A DNA stretch of 59,915 nucleotides from Mycolicibacter longobardus (GCF_002102265.1 NZ_LQPG01000059.1:1-59915); one strand, 5' to 3'; counted from the stretch's first letter, positions 40,318 through 49,654 are shown. Made by a program: numbers and translations. The notes: generated by a model from the sequence alone, not told the origin.

Positions 40318-41406
40318 GTGTCGACTCCAGTGGCTTTCGTGCGTCGCCTGGCGGCTGGCTGCAGCGCGGTGCTGCTCTGCGCAATCCTGGCGGTCGGCCC
40401 GGGCCTGCCCACCGCGCGCGCTGCCGCCCAGGACCAGTTGGCCGCCGCGATAGCCCGAACGCCGGGTTCCTACCTCGTCTACAACTTCGGGGGCGGGCAT
40501 CCCGCGCCGATGCTCAACGCCGCCGGGGACTGGTACGAGATGTCCGGCGGCGGGCACCTGGTCGTGCTCAAGGCGGCCTCGCAGCGCATCCAGCCGCACC
40601 TGCTGGTCGACAGTCACAGTGGCGCGCAGGGCCGCTGCGAACGCGATCAGCGGGCCCGGACCGGCGAGGGACTGATGCAGTCCGCCGAGTTGTACACCCC
40701 GCTGCAGGCCTGGCAGATGCTCGGTCGGCCGACAGTGGCGATCAACGCCAACTTTTTCGACATCCGCGGCCAACGGGGCGGATCGTGGCGGACCACCAAG
40801 TGCAGTTCCCCGCTGGGCGCGTACGTGGACAACACCCGCGGCCAGGGCCGGGCCAACGTCGCGGTCACCGGCACCATCCCCTACGCGGGCAAGCAGGGGT
40901 TGTCCAACGGCAACGAGCACTGGTCGACGCTGACCACGATGATCCTGCCGGCCCGTGGTGCCCCGTATGTGTTGTGGCCGCGCGGCGGCCGCGACGGCGG
41001 AGACTACGACGCGGCCGGACCGACGATCACCGGCCTGGTGGAACGCGGGGACCGGTTCGTCGCAGTGAGCGGGCTGGGGCTGCTGGCGCCCGGCGTCACC
41101 GGGCAACTCAATGACGGCGGGCCGAGCGCGGCGCGCACCGCCCTGGGCTATTCGCAGGCCAAGGACGAGCTGTACGTCTTCCAGGGCGGCCACTACACCC
41201 CGGACAACATGCAGGACCTGTTCCGCGGACTGAACAGCGACCACGCCGTCCTGCTCGACGGCGGTTCGTCATCGGCGGTCGCGCTGCGCCGCGACGCCGG
41301 CGGCATGTGGACCGGCGCCGGTGTGCCGCGCGGATCGTGCGACACCGCCCAGGTGCTGTGCGACGCCCACGAACGCGCGCTGCCCAGCTGGTTGGCGTTC
41401 AATTAG
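40318..41406 (+). CDS. Exported phosphodiester-glycosidase (NAGPA-like) domain protein
   Basis: The protein has 362 residues. GTG 40318 (VSTPVAFVRR) follows AAAGGA eight bases away and starts a signal peptide (CSAVLLCAILAVGPGLPTARAAA). The mature protein carries AINANFFDIRGQRGG and the signature HAVLLDGGSSSAVALRRD, typical of the phosphodiester glycosidase (DUF2233) family, which removes sugar-phosphate caps. The target in mycobacteria is unknown; the neighbours suggest cell-wall glycans. Five cysteines in the mature part may form disulfides. It converges on the Mce-associated gene 9 bases away. Confidence 0.82.
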   Translation: MSTPVAFVRRLAAGCSAVLLCAILAVGPGLPTARAAAQDQLAAAIARTPGSYLVYNFGGGHPAPMLNAAGDWYEMSGGGHLVVLKAASQRIQPHLLVDSHSGAQGRCERDQRARTGEGLMQSAELYTPLQAWQMLGRPTVAINANFFDIRGQRGGSWRTTKCSSPLGAYVDNTRGQGRANVAVTGTIPYAGKQGLSNGNEHWSTLTTMILPARGAPYVLWPRGGRDGGDYDAAGPTITGLVERGDRFVAVSGLGLLAPGVTGQLNDGGPSAARTALGYSQAKDELYVFQGGHYTPDNMQDLFRGLNSDHAVLLDGGSSSAVALRRDAGGMWTGAGVPRGSCDTAQVLCDAHERALPSWLAFN

Positions 41407-41415
41407 CGGCCTGGC

Positions 41416-42024
41416 TCAGGGCATGTCGACCTTGGCGGCCAGCCAGCGGCCGTTCACCTTCTCCATGGTCATCACGATCCGGCTGCGATCGATCTTCGCT
41501 TGGGGAGATGTCTTGTTGCTCACCGACTGATCGACGAACAACAGCACCTCGACCTTGTTCTTGGTGGCGGATTTGACCGCCGAGTCGATGACGGTGCCGT
41601 GCGCGGCGGCCTTGTTGTCGATCAGCAGTTGGCGCAACTGCTCGCTGGAGGCGGCGTACATGTCCTTGAATTCGCCGGTCGCCCCGTCGAGGACTTCGGC
41701 GAAGTTCTTGTCGATCGCGCCCGGGTCCACCCCCGTCAGCACCAGCGTGTACTTTTCGGCGGCCTCCAGCGCCTGTGCGGCGGCCGCCGTGCGCTGATGG
41801 TGAGCGAAGAGCAGCCAGCCCTCCCAGGCCGCCCCGACCAGGCCCAACGCCAGGACGGCCGCGGCGATCCGCCGCCGGCTCAGGCCGCCGATGCCCTTCC
41901 TGGGCGTCTCGGCTTCAGCAGTGGTTTCCCCCCCGGCATCACCGCCGTCATCGGGGGGCAGCGCCTCACCAGCTGCCTCATCGGCTACCTCGTCGGCCGC
42001 TTTCTCCTCAGCACCGTCCGACAC
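41416..42024 (-). CDS. Mce-associated (Mam-like) membrane protein, paralogue 1
   Basis: The protein has 202 residues: an acidic disordered cytoplasmic region, one membrane helix (RRRIAAAVLALGLVGAAWEG, about 51-70) and an extracytoplasmic domain with GATGEFKDMY and RQLLIDNKAAAHGTV. It ends in MTMEKVNGRWLAAKVDMP. The same blocks recur in the gene at 52160-52714 at the other end of the neighbouring mce operon, so both are recent paralogues. Mam proteins support assembly of Mce lipid importers; the partner here is probably the adjacent plus-strand mce complex. Confidence 0.85.
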   Translation of the reverse strand: MSDGAEEKAADEVADEAAGEALPPDDGGDAGGETTAEAETPRKGIGGLSRRRIAAAVLALGLVGAAWEGWLLFAHHQRTAAAAQALEAAEKYTLVLTGVDPGAIDKNFAEVLDGATGEFKDMYAASSEQLRQLLIDNKAAAHGTVIDSAVKSATKNKVEVLLFVDQSVSNKTSPQAKIDRSRIVMTMEKVNGRWLAAKVDMP

Positions 42025-42108
42025 CTGAACTACCTCTCATGGTCTCCTGCGCATGGCCGTTCGGCCGCAACGCACCACGAACCTACCCCAGCCCGTGGCG
42101 GTCGGGCT

Positions 42109-42699
42109 TTAGGTGCAAGCCCCGGAATTCCTCAGCGCGTTGCCCCATCCGGCCGCGGAGTCGATGTGGGCGCGCGTGTAGCCCGCCGGCTGTTTCTTGC
42201 GCATGCTGTCGGCGATGCGGGTCAGCTGGAACAGCACACCGGTCAGCTGTTCCCCGCCGTAGATCGGCGAGTAGGGGCCATAGTTGTCCGGGGTGTTGCG
42301 TATGGTCAACGGCTGCAACCGCGGCCCTAAGAAGCCGGTCGACCGGTCGATGTTGGCCACCACGGCATCCGCCTGCGACTGCACACCGGCGTAGACGTCG
42401 TGGCGGCCGGCGAGGTTGCGGTTGAATTCGTTGATCTGGCCCATCAGCGGATCGAACTGCGTGTCGAACCACTGACAGGAGTCCGACATGCCGCCGATCA
42501 TCTCAGGCGTCACCTGGTAGGTGAAGGTGTTGTACGGCCAGAAGTCCATGTGCGGCGACCAGTCGGTGGGTGCCGGCGTGAACCCGGGAAGCACCGGCGG
42601 CTGGTCCGGCTCGGCGACGGCGGGGCCGGACATCAGCAGCCCGGCGAACGTCGTCGCACACCACGCCGTGGCGGCCACTCGTGCCCGCCATGCCCGCAT
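42109..42699 (-). CDS. Exported protein of unknown function
   Basis: The protein has 196 residues from ATG 42699 (MRAWRARV), after a GGAG/AGGT purine region. A signal peptide (AATAWCATTFAGLLMSGPAVAEP) ends near residue 30. The mature part includes WPYNTFTYQVTPEMIGGMSDS and AAGWGNALRNSGACT and two cysteines (SCQWFD, GACT) that may pair. I do not recognise a family. Upstream of the Mam-like gene on the same strand (84-base gap) and divergent from the mce operon, it may be an accessory component; this is inference. Confidence 0.72.
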   Translation of the reverse strand: MRAWRARVAATAWCATTFAGLLMSGPAVAEPDQPPVLPGFTPAPTDWSPHMDFWPYNTFTYQVTPEMIGGMSDSCQWFDTQFDPLMGQINEFNRNLAGRHDVYAGVQSQADAVVANIDRSTGFLGPRLQPLTIRNTPDNYGPYSPIYGGEQLTGVLFQLTRIADSMRKKQPAGYTRAHIDSAAGWGNALRNSGACT

Positions 42700-43086
42700 C
42701 GGCACCTGCTCCACTTCCTTCCACACACCCGTCCGTGCCCGGTCCGAGTATCGCCACCGAAACCGCCACGCTGGCACCGATCGGCGAAAATCGTTGCCAA
42801 CGGGCGAAAAACGTGGCCATAACCGGAGTCATGTTGCCTGAAGCACCCCCGGCGAGGCATTGTGTCCGAGACCATGTCCGGATGAAAGGTCGCGGCGAGA
42901 TCCCATGAGTTTCCCCCCAGCAGTCGCGACCCGTATCCCGCTGATCAACGCATCAGTTGAGCCGAGAAACGCCGAACCCTACCGTGGGGTAGTAACCCTG
43001 GCTAACATGTCCGCCATGGAACACCGGCCCCCAACGCAGTCGGCCACAAATACAGATAGCGCTCTCCCGCCCGCGAGCGGCGGCCG
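42700..43086. promoter_or_regulatory. Divergent regulatory region upstream of the additional mce operon
   Basis: In this 387-base gap, two elements stand out. A 20-base-period direct repeat lies at 42781-42820: GGCGAAAA-n-CGT-n-GCCA occurs twice, with 15 of 20 positions equal, so the two sites face the same side of the helix. A promoter-like pair TTGAGC (42957-42962) and TACCGT (42980-42985) is separated by 17 bases and points toward the mce genes. A short leader frame (43007-43090) follows. Confidence 0.5.
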
Positions 43087-43090
43087 ATGA
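43007..43090 (+). CDS. Possible leader peptide preceding yrbEA
   Basis: A 27-residue frame (MSAMEHRPPTQSATNT...) ends with its TGA overlapping the yrbEA ATG (ATGA). yrbEA itself lacks a Shine-Dalgarno sequence, so its translation may depend on terminating ribosomes from this frame. An inner ATG at 43016 is an alternative start. No conservation evidence is available, so this is tentative. Confidence 0.35.
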   Translation: MSAMEHRPPTQSATNTDSALPPASGGR

Positions 43091-43956
43091 CCACCCAAGA
43101 CGACCGTGTACTCACCGGGGAAGCCCCGCTCGACGGTGCGGCAGCCATCCAGGACTGGACCGTCGGCTACGTCAATCGCCACCCGCTGGCATCGCTGACC
43201 ACAGTCGGCGAGCAGTGCGTCCTGGCGGTTCGCACGGTGCAGTACTTCTTCGCCGATCTGTTCGGTGGCCGATTCCAGTGGGGCGAGTTCGTCCGGCAGA
43301 GCGCCTTCATGGCCAACACCGCGGTGCTGCCGACGGTCCTGGTCGCGCTGCCGATCGGGGTCACGCTCTCCATTCAGTTCGCGCTGCTGGCCAACCAGGT
43401 CGGCGCCACCTCACTGGCCGGCGCGGCTGCCGGGCTCGCTGTCATCCGGCAGGCTGCCTCGCTGGTGGCGGCCATGCTGATGGCCGCCGCGGTCGGGTCG
43501 GCCATCACCGCCGACCTGGGTTCGCGAACCATGCGCGAGGAGACCGACGCCATGGAGGTGATGGGCGTCTCGGTGATCCGTCGGCTGGTGGTCCCCCGCT
43601 TCGCCGCGGCCATCATGATCGGCGTAGCGCTGACCGGAATCACCTGCTTCGTAGGCTTTTTGGCCAGCTACCTGTTCAACGTGTATTTCCAGAAGGGCGC
43701 GCCCGGCAGTTTCGTGGCCACGTTCTCCTCGTTCGCCACCACCGGCGACATGATCGTCGCGCTGATCAAGGCCGTGGTCTACGGCGCGATCGTCGCGGTG
43801 GTGTCCTGCCAGAAGGGACTGTCCACCCGCGGCGGTCCGGCCGGCGTCGCCAACTCGGTGAACGCTTCGGTGGTCGAGTCGATCCTGGTTCTGATGATCG
43901 TCAATGTCGGCATCAGCGAGCTCTATAACGTGCTCTACCCACGGACGGGGCTGTGA
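43087..43956 (+). CDS. YrbE-type permease A of an additional mce operon
   Basis: The protein has 289 residues and is an MlaE/YrbE permease subunit of an ABC-like lipid importer. About five to six hydrophobic segments are present, and the family signature GSAITADLGSRTMREETDAMEVMGV is clear. The last segment VVESILVLMIVNVGISELYNVLY resembles others of the family. The long N-terminus (TVGYVNRHPLASLTTVGEQ) differs from what I recall of YrbE1A, 3A and 4A, so this is a different mce group; I cannot number it. Its ATG overlaps a short leader frame. The inner-membrane partner is YrbEB. Confidence 0.92.
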   Translation: MTTQDDRVLTGEAPLDGAAAIQDWTVGYVNRHPLASLTTVGEQCVLAVRTVQYFFADLFGGRFQWGEFVRQSAFMANTAVLPTVLVALPIGVTLSIQFALLANQVGATSLAGAAAGLAVIRQAASLVAAMLMAAAVGSAITADLGSRTMREETDAMEVMGVSVIRRLVVPRFAAAIMIGVALTGITCFVGFLASYLFNVYFQKGAPGSFVATFSSFATTGDMIVALIKAVVYGAIVAVVSCQKGLSTRGGPAGVANSVNASVVESILVLMIVNVGISELYNVLYPRTGL

Positions 43957-43957
43957 G

Positions 43958-44815
43958 ATGACCGCGTCGTCCTATGTCCCGGCATTCGCGCGCCCGCTGC
44001 TGCGCGCCTACCGGATGGCGTCCGAGCCGACCATCCGCTTGGGACACATGCTGGTGTTCTTCGGCCGCGCCGCGGCCGGTGTTCCGACCGTGCTACGTCA
44101 CTACCGCAAGGAGTTTCTGCGGTTGCTCTCCGACATCGCCTGGGGCAACGGCTCCATCGTGGTGGGTGGCGGCACCGCTGGGGTGGCGATCGTCCTGGGC
44201 TTCACCGCCGGTGCGCTGGTGGCGATCGAGGGCTACAACTTTCTGAATCTGCTGGGGCTGGGGCCCGCGACCGGCATCATCTCATCACTGGTCAACACCC
44301 GCGAGCTGGCACCGATCATGGCCTCGATGGCGTTCGCGATGCAGGCCGGTTGCCGCTTCACCGCGCAGCTCGGCGCCATGCGAATCGCCGAGGAGATCGA
44401 CGCCCTCGATTCGATCGCGATCCGGCCCATTCCGTTCCTGGTCACCACCCGACTGCTGGCCGCGACCATCGCGGTGATCCCGCTCTACGTGGCCTGTCTG
44501 GCGATCACCTACCTGACCTGCCAGCTGGTCACCGGCATCATCGGCGGCGGCTCCATCGGCCCGTACACGCACTACTTCACAATGATGTTGAGCGGCAAGG
44601 ACATCGTCTACTCCGTGCTCAAGTGCGTGGTGTTCGTGTGGCTGGCCTCTACCGTGCAGTGCTACTACGGCTTCTACGCCTCCGGCGGACCCGAAGGCGT
44701 CGGGGTGGCCTCCGGCCGGGCCATGCGGGCTTCCATCACGATCGTGATCATGGTCAACATGCTGCTGACGATGGCGCTGTGGAGCATCGACGCCGGCGCA
44801 AGGTTCGGTGGCTGA
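43958..44815 (+). CDS. YrbE-type permease B of an additional mce operon
   Basis: The protein has 285 residues. It has the typical YrbEB plan: cytoplasmic N-terminal helix, GGGTAGVAIVLGFTAGALVAIEGYNFL, then AGCRFTAQLGAMRIAEEIDALDSIAIRP, the equivalent of the EEIDAM signature. YrbEA and YrbEB together form the permease through which Mce proteins pass lipids across the inner membrane, powered by MceG encoded elsewhere. ATG 43958 is one base after the yrbEA stop. It is followed by mceA with an 8-base overlap (GTG 44808). Confidence 0.92.
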   Translation: MTASSYVPAFARPLLRAYRMASEPTIRLGHMLVFFGRAAAGVPTVLRHYRKEFLRLLSDIAWGNGSIVVGGGTAGVAIVLGFTAGALVAIEGYNFLNLLGLGPATGIISSLVNTRELAPIMASMAFAMQAGCRFTAQLGAMRIAEEIDALDSIAIRPIPFLVTTRLLAATIAVIPLYVACLAITYLTCQLVTGIIGGGSIGPYTHYFTMMLSGKDIVYSVLKCVVFVWLASTVQCYYGFYASGGPEGVGVASGRAMRASITIVIMVNMLLTMALWSIDAGARFGG

Positions 44816-46394
44816 CATGGCCAACTCGCTCGACACCGACGGCCGCGGCCCCTCCGAACAGCAACTGCTGGGCGCGGGGATCGCGGTCCTGCTGGTGATC
44901 GCGCTGACCACCGGCGGCCTGTTGGCCAAGTCCACCGGCATGCTCAACTCCTACGTGCGGGTGGTGGCCGACCTGATCAACGTCGGCGACGGGCTGCCGG
45001 CCCAGTCCGACGTCAAGTACCATGGCCTGCTAGTCGGTAATGTCACCGACGTGATCCCCGCCGCCTACGGCAAACCCAACTACGTACACATCAACCTCAA
45101 GCCCGACTACGCCAAGGACATCCCGCATTCGGTGACCGCCCGCGTGGTGCCGTCCAACGTTTTCGCGGTCTCGTCCATCCAGCTGGTGGACTCCGGAACC
45201 GGTGGACCCACCATCCGTACCGGCACCCACATCGCCGAGAACGGCGAACTGTCCACGGTGATCTTCCAGACCACCGTGTCCAAACTGCGCGACATCCTGG
45301 CCGCCACCGGTCGCGGGCGCGAAGACCACAGTCTGGGCATCCTGGCCGCCGTCGGCGCGGCCACCGACAATCGGCGCGTCGCGTTGCTCAATGCGGGCGC
45401 GCACATGTCCCGGCTGCTCGATCAGCTCAACGGCATCGTCGCCACCGACCCCGGCCCATCGACCGTCTCGGCCTTGCTCGATGCCACCCATGGCCTGCAG
45501 TCCACCGCTCCCGACCTCGTCGACGCGCTGCACCAGGCCGTCGAACCGATGCGCGCGTTCGCCCAGAAGCGCGCCGAGTTGGCCTCGTTGGTCGGCGGTG
45601 GCCAGCACACCGTGGGTGTGGCCCGGGAAGCCCTGGACAACCACATCGACCAACTGATCCAGATCACCCACGACCTCACGCCCGTTGTTGGCGTGCTGGC
45701 CAACAACGCCGACAAGTACGTCCCGATCTTCACCCGGGTCAATCGGCTCTCCGAGAAATTCTTCGACCACTTCTACGACCCCGACCTCGTCTCCAAGAAC
45801 ACGCGGTTCAACCTGTCGTTCACCCCGATGCACACTTACACCCGCGCGGACTGCCCGCAGTACGGCGAGCTGAAGGGGCCGAGCTGCTTCACCGCGCCGA
45901 TGATCGAGGTGCGTTCCGAGCTGCCTGAGAACATGCTGCCGCAGAACTACCACTTCCCGGCCGGCCTGGAACCGCCGGCGGGCACCGAGATCGGCCCGGA
46001 TGGGAACCTCCGTGCCGTCGGACCGCCCCTGGTCAACCCGAATCGCAGCCTGGAGGGCACCAACCCGCCGCTGCCGTGGTGGACCGGCCCGGCCCCCCGG
46101 ATTCCCAGCACCGGCGACCCGCTCGACCTCGGCCCGCCGCCTCCGCCCGAGCCGCCAATCCCGTCACTGCCGCATGCACCGGAGTGGCAGCCGGCCTCCC
46201 CGATGGCGCCCGCGGCCCCCGCGGCCTTCGGCGGCAACGTGGGTCCGGTCGGCAGCCAGGCCGAACGCAACCAGCTGGGCCTGATCACCGGCCAGCGTGA
46301 GCCGGCATCTGTGGCGGCGCAGCTGCTGCTCGGCCCGGTCGCCCGCGGTAACGCGGTCTCGTTCGTACCCGCCGACACGGGAGGCCACAAATGA
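44808..46394 (+). CDS. Mce-family protein A
   Basis: The protein has 528 residues from GTG 44808; ATG 44817 is equally possible. A single membrane helix (AGIAVLLVIALTTGGLLAKS) is followed by the MlaD/MCE domain (YVRVVADLINVGDGLPAQSDVKYHGLLVGNV) and the Mce C-terminal helical region up to about residue 370 with FNLSFTPMHTYTRADCP. The tail from about 390 is Pro-rich. Mce proteins form a hexameric periplasmic tube for lipids. Two Cys residues (ADCPQY, SCFTA) match the usual Mce pair. Confidence 0.92.
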   Translation: MADMANSLDTDGRGPSEQQLLGAGIAVLLVIALTTGGLLAKSTGMLNSYVRVVADLINVGDGLPAQSDVKYHGLLVGNVTDVIPAAYGKPNYVHINLKPDYAKDIPHSVTARVVPSNVFAVSSIQLVDSGTGGPTIRTGTHIAENGELSTVIFQTTVSKLRDILAATGRGREDHSLGILAAVGAATDNRRVALLNAGAHMSRLLDQLNGIVATDPGPSTVSALLDATHGLQSTAPDLVDALHQAVEPMRAFAQKRAELASLVGGGQHTVGVAREALDNHIDQLIQITHDLTPVVGVLANNADKYVPIFTRVNRLSEKFFDHFYDPDLVSKNTRFNLSFTPMHTYTRADCPQYGELKGPSCFTAPMIEVRSELPENMLPQNYHFPAGLEPPAGTEIGPDGNLRAVGPPLVNPNRSLEGTNPPLPWWTGPAPRIPSTGDPLDLGPPPPPEPPIPSLPHAPEWQPASPMAPAAPAAFGGNVGPVGSQAERNQLGLITGQREPASVAAQLLLGPVARGNAVSFVPADTGGHK

Positions 46395-47485
46395 GATTCC
46401 GCGGCCCGCTGATCGGACTGTCCATCTTCATGGTCGTCTCGATGGTGCTGACCTGGCTGGTCTATGCCACGCTGCGCCGCGACGTCTCTGGTGCGACGAC
46501 GCCGTATGCGGCCGTGTTCACCGATGTGTACGGCCTGCGCGAAGGCGACGACGTCCGGATGGCCGGGGTCCGGGTGGGCCGGGTCGACGAGGTGGCATTG
46601 GAAGGGAAGTTAGCGAAGGTCTCGTTCATCGTCCAAAGCAACCAGAAGCTGTATGCCAACACCGTCGCGTCGGTGACCTACCAGAACATTATCGGGCAGC
46701 GTTATCTCGGGCTGTCGCTGGGCAAAGACGGCGAGTACACCGGGGGGGACGAACGAGTGCTGCCCCGCGGCGGCGTGATCGGGGTGGACCACACCGAACC
46801 GTCCTTCGACGTCGGCGCGCTGCTCAACGGCTTCAAACCGTTGATGTCGCTGCTGGATCCCAAGCAGGCCGACGATCTGACCCGGGGTGTGCTGGAGTCG
46901 CTGCAAGGCGACCAGGCGTCTATCACCGCACTGGTGGATCAGTCGTCGACGCTCACCGCGACGCTGGCCGGGCGCGACGAGGTGCTCGGCGACCTCATCA
47001 CCAGCCTGAACCGGCTTACCGGCACCATCGCCGGGCAGAACGATCAGTTGGACCACGCGCTGACGCAGGCCCGGCGAGCGGTCGCCGACCTAGACTCGCG
47101 TCGCCCGGCATTGCAGTCCTCGGTCGGCTCCCTGGCCCAGGTGACCCGGCAGCTGTCGACGATCGCCGACGAGGTCTTCCCCTCCCTGGATGAGATGATC
47201 AACCGGGAACCCGGGTTCTCCAAGCACATGGCCGGAATCGAGCCGCAGCTGGCTTTCACCGGCGACAACCTGCCACTGCTGCTCAAAGGCCTGGGTCGGG
47301 TACTCGGGGACGGCGCCTACGGCTCCACGTATGTCTGCGACCTGAACATCACCGGGTTCTTTCCCGGCCTCAACGACATCACCACGATCATCGTCAACGC
47401 CGCCACGCCCGGCAACGCCACGCCCATCACCATGAAGAACCTGGCCTGGCACACCCCGAGATGCAGGAACACCGTCAATGGATAA
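46391..47485 (+). CDS. Mce-family protein B
   Basis: The protein has 364 residues. It has an N-terminal membrane helix (GLSIFMVVSMVLTWLVYATL), MCE domain TPYAAVFTDVYGLREGDDVRM and the typical QRYLGLSLG, then helical coils (QASITALVDQSSTLTATLAG, ALTQARRAVADLDSRR). The C-terminal part holds YVCDLNITGFFPGL. ATGA overlap with mceA implies coupling. It is one of six subunits of the lipid-transport tube. Confidence 0.92.
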   Translation: MRFRGPLIGLSIFMVVSMVLTWLVYATLRRDVSGATTPYAAVFTDVYGLREGDDVRMAGVRVGRVDEVALEGKLAKVSFIVQSNQKLYANTVASVTYQNIIGQRYLGLSLGKDGEYTGGDERVLPRGGVIGVDHTEPSFDVGALLNGFKPLMSLLDPKQADDLTRGVLESLQGDQASITALVDQSSTLTATLAGRDEVLGDLITSLNRLTGTIAGQNDQLDHALTQARRAVADLDSRRPALQSSVGSLAQVTRQLSTIADEVFPSLDEMINREPGFSKHMAGIEPQLAFTGDNLPLLLKGLGRVLGDGAYGSTYVCDLNITGFFPGLNDITTIIVNAATPGNATPITMKNLAWHTPRCRNTVNG

Positions 47486-48521
47486 TCAGTCGCTCCGCAG
47501 GTGGCGCTCCCGGACACTGGAGTCCTACAACACCACCTGGCTGGGGTTCGCGGCATTGGCGGTTGTCGCGGTCGTCGTCGCCGCGGCGCTGCTGGTCAAG
47601 CTGGCCGGCTTCGGCTACACCCGCTACACCGCGGAGTTCGCCCAGGCCGCGGCGCTGGCGCCGGGCAATCCCATCGTGATCGCGGGCATCGAGGTGGGCC
47701 GGGTAACGAGCATGCGGCTCGCCGGCGATCACGTCGAGGCCGGTTTTACCGTGCGCAACAACATTCCGCTGGGCAAAGACACCGGGGCCAAAATCCAGGT
47801 GATGACGATCCTCGGGTCGCGCTACCTGCGACTGGAACCCGACGGCCCGGGTTCGCTGCCCGACAAACGGATCCCGCTCGCCCACACCGAGGTGCCCTAT
47901 TCGCTGGAGTCGCTGCTAGAGGACGCCACCACCACATTCGACCAGGTCGACTCCGACCAGTTCGGCCAGTCCCTGGCCGTGCTCGGCCAACAGCTGAGCG
48001 GGCTGCCCCCGGTGGTTCCACAGGCGATGGCCAATCTGCACACGCTGTCGAAGATCACCGCCGACCGGCGTGATCAGCTCGGCACCCTGCTCGCCAGCAC
48101 CCAGCGGGTGGCCAACACCTTGCACAACCAGCAGACGAACCTGGGCAACCTGGTCGATCAGGGCCAGGATTTCCTCGGGGAACTGGTAGCGCGACAGCAC
48201 ACCTTCCACGCCATGCTGGCTGCGCTGACCAGTCTGGTGGGTCAACTGAACAACATCGTGGTCAGCGACCGGACGATGCTCGACGACATGCTGGCCAACC
48301 TGCGTGCGCTATCCGACATGCTCGGCCAGCATGACGACCTGCTGCGCAGCCTGCTGCAGGCCGCACCGCCGCCATTGCGGGGTCTGACCAATGCCACCGG
48401 CTACGGACCGGCTTTCGAAACCTACCTAGTTAACGGGATGGCGATCGACTCGTGGATGTGCGCGATCAGTGGCCGCGCCAAGCAGTTCGGCATGATCGAG
48501 TACTTCAAGGACTGCAAATGA
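47478..48521 (+). CDS. Mce-family protein C
   Basis: The protein has 347 residues. The membrane helix is AALAVVAVVVAAALLVKLAG; the MCE domain includes AALAPGNPIVIAGIEVGRVTSMRLAGDHV and SRYLRLEPDGPG. A long alpha-helical part with many leucines follows (LGQQLSGLPPVVPQAMANLHT). The C-terminus contains SWMCAISGRAKQFGMIEYFKDC. The start overlaps the end of mceB by eight bases. Fits the tube-forming Mce subunit set. Confidence 0.92.
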   Translation: MDNQSLRRWRSRTLESYNTTWLGFAALAVVAVVVAAALLVKLAGFGYTRYTAEFAQAAALAPGNPIVIAGIEVGRVTSMRLAGDHVEAGFTVRNNIPLGKDTGAKIQVMTILGSRYLRLEPDGPGSLPDKRIPLAHTEVPYSLESLLEDATTTFDQVDSDQFGQSLAVLGQQLSGLPPVVPQAMANLHTLSKITADRRDQLGTLLASTQRVANTLHNQQTNLGNLVDQGQDFLGELVARQHTFHAMLAALTSLVGQLNNIVVSDRTMLDDMLANLRALSDMLGQHDDLLRSLLQAAPPPLRGLTNATGYGPAFETYLVNGMAIDSWMCAISGRAKQFGMIEYFKDCK

Positions 48522-49651
48522 GCGCCCCGCCGACCGCCACCCGCAGCCGCCGCCGTGTCGCCGCGCTGGTGAGTGCGCTGACCGCAGGAGTACTGCTCGT
48601 CACTGCCGTGGCCGCCTACTACCTCAACCCGTTCGGCGGACACATCACCGTCACCGCCCAATTCGGCAGCGCCGCAGGCCTCTACGAGGACAATGTGGTT
48701 GCGGTGCTCGGAATGCCGGTGGGCAAGGTCACCAAGATCACCCCGAAGGGCGGGTACGTCGAGGCCGAGTTCACCGTCGACCGCAACGTAAAGATCCCAG
48801 CCAACGTGCACGCGGTGACCATCAACACCTCGATCCTCACCGCTCGGCAAGTCGAACTGACGCCAGCCTATACCGGCGGTCCGGTGTTGGCCGACCACAC
48901 CACTATCGGGCTGAACCGCACCCGGACACCAGTGGCATTCGATCGTGTGCTTGACATGCTCGACAGGGTTTCGAAGTCGCTCAGCGGCGACGGCAACGGC
49001 AACGGGCCGGTAGCCGACGTGATCAACGCCGCCGCCGACATCGCCGGCGGCAACGGCGCGAAGATCAAGTCGGCCCTGAGCGAATTGTCTCGGGCGTTGC
49101 GACTGAGCTCCGACCGCGGCGAGGCGACCGGTGATCAGTTGACCTCGATCATCGTCAATCTTAGCTCGCTGATGGACGCGGCGGCCCGCAATGACGCGAG
49201 GCTGCGTCAATTCGGTTCCACCACCCGCCAATTGAGTCAGATGCTCGCCGACGAGGACTTCGGGGCGGGACGCACTGGGCGTAAGTTCAACGAGATCATC
49301 ACGCAGGCGACCGCCCTGCTGCAAGCCAACCGTGACAACCTCAAGCAGAGCATCCTCAACGGCGACACTGCCGTAACCACCCTCGTGGATAAGCAGCGCG
49401 ACCTGGCGGAGCTAATAGACCTGCTACCGCTGGCGCTGGACAACATCTACAACGCCGTCGACACCAACAACGGGGCGATCCGGGCTCACACCCTGGTCGA
49501 CAAGAGCCTGGTCGACAGTCAAAGCACCAAGGAGCTGTGCAACATGATGCATTTGCGGCAATTAGGCTGCGGCACCGGAACCTTGGCGGATTACGGCCCG
49601 GACTTCGGGCTGACGTACGTCCTCGACGGACTCTCGATGATGGGGCAGTAG
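48518..49651 (+). CDS. Mce-family protein D
   Basis: The protein has 377 residues from ATG 48518 (MSAPPTATRSRRR), overlapping the mceC stop (ATGA). A membrane helix (ALVSALTAGVLLVTAVAAYYL) precedes the MCE domain (ITVTAQFGSAAGLYEDNVVAVLG). The helical part includes RQVELTPAYTGGPVLA and many Leu/Ala repeats. CNMMHLRQLGCGTGTLADY near the end has a Cys pair. Confidence 0.92.
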   Translation: MSAPPTATRSRRRVAALVSALTAGVLLVTAVAAYYLNPFGGHITVTAQFGSAAGLYEDNVVAVLGMPVGKVTKITPKGGYVEAEFTVDRNVKIPANVHAVTINTSILTARQVELTPAYTGGPVLADHTTIGLNRTRTPVAFDRVLDMLDRVSKSLSGDGNGNGPVADVINAAADIAGGNGAKIKSALSELSRALRLSSDRGEATGDQLTSIIVNLSSLMDAAARNDARLRQFGSTTRQLSQMLADEDFGAGRTGRKFNEIITQATALLQANRDNLKQSILNGDTAVTTLVDKQRDLAELIDLLPLALDNIYNAVDTNNGAIRAHTLVDKSLVDSQSTKELCNMMHLRQLGCGTGTLADYGPDFGLTYVLDGLSMMGQ

Positions 49652-49654
49652 GCG

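Noticed and set aside
42978..42994. CTACC-GTGG-GGTAG as a possible third RicR operator before the mce genes
   Set aside because: The arms are only five bases and lack the ATACCCC/GGGGTAT core and 3-base spacing of the two good RicR boxes; it overlaps a plausible -10 element instead.
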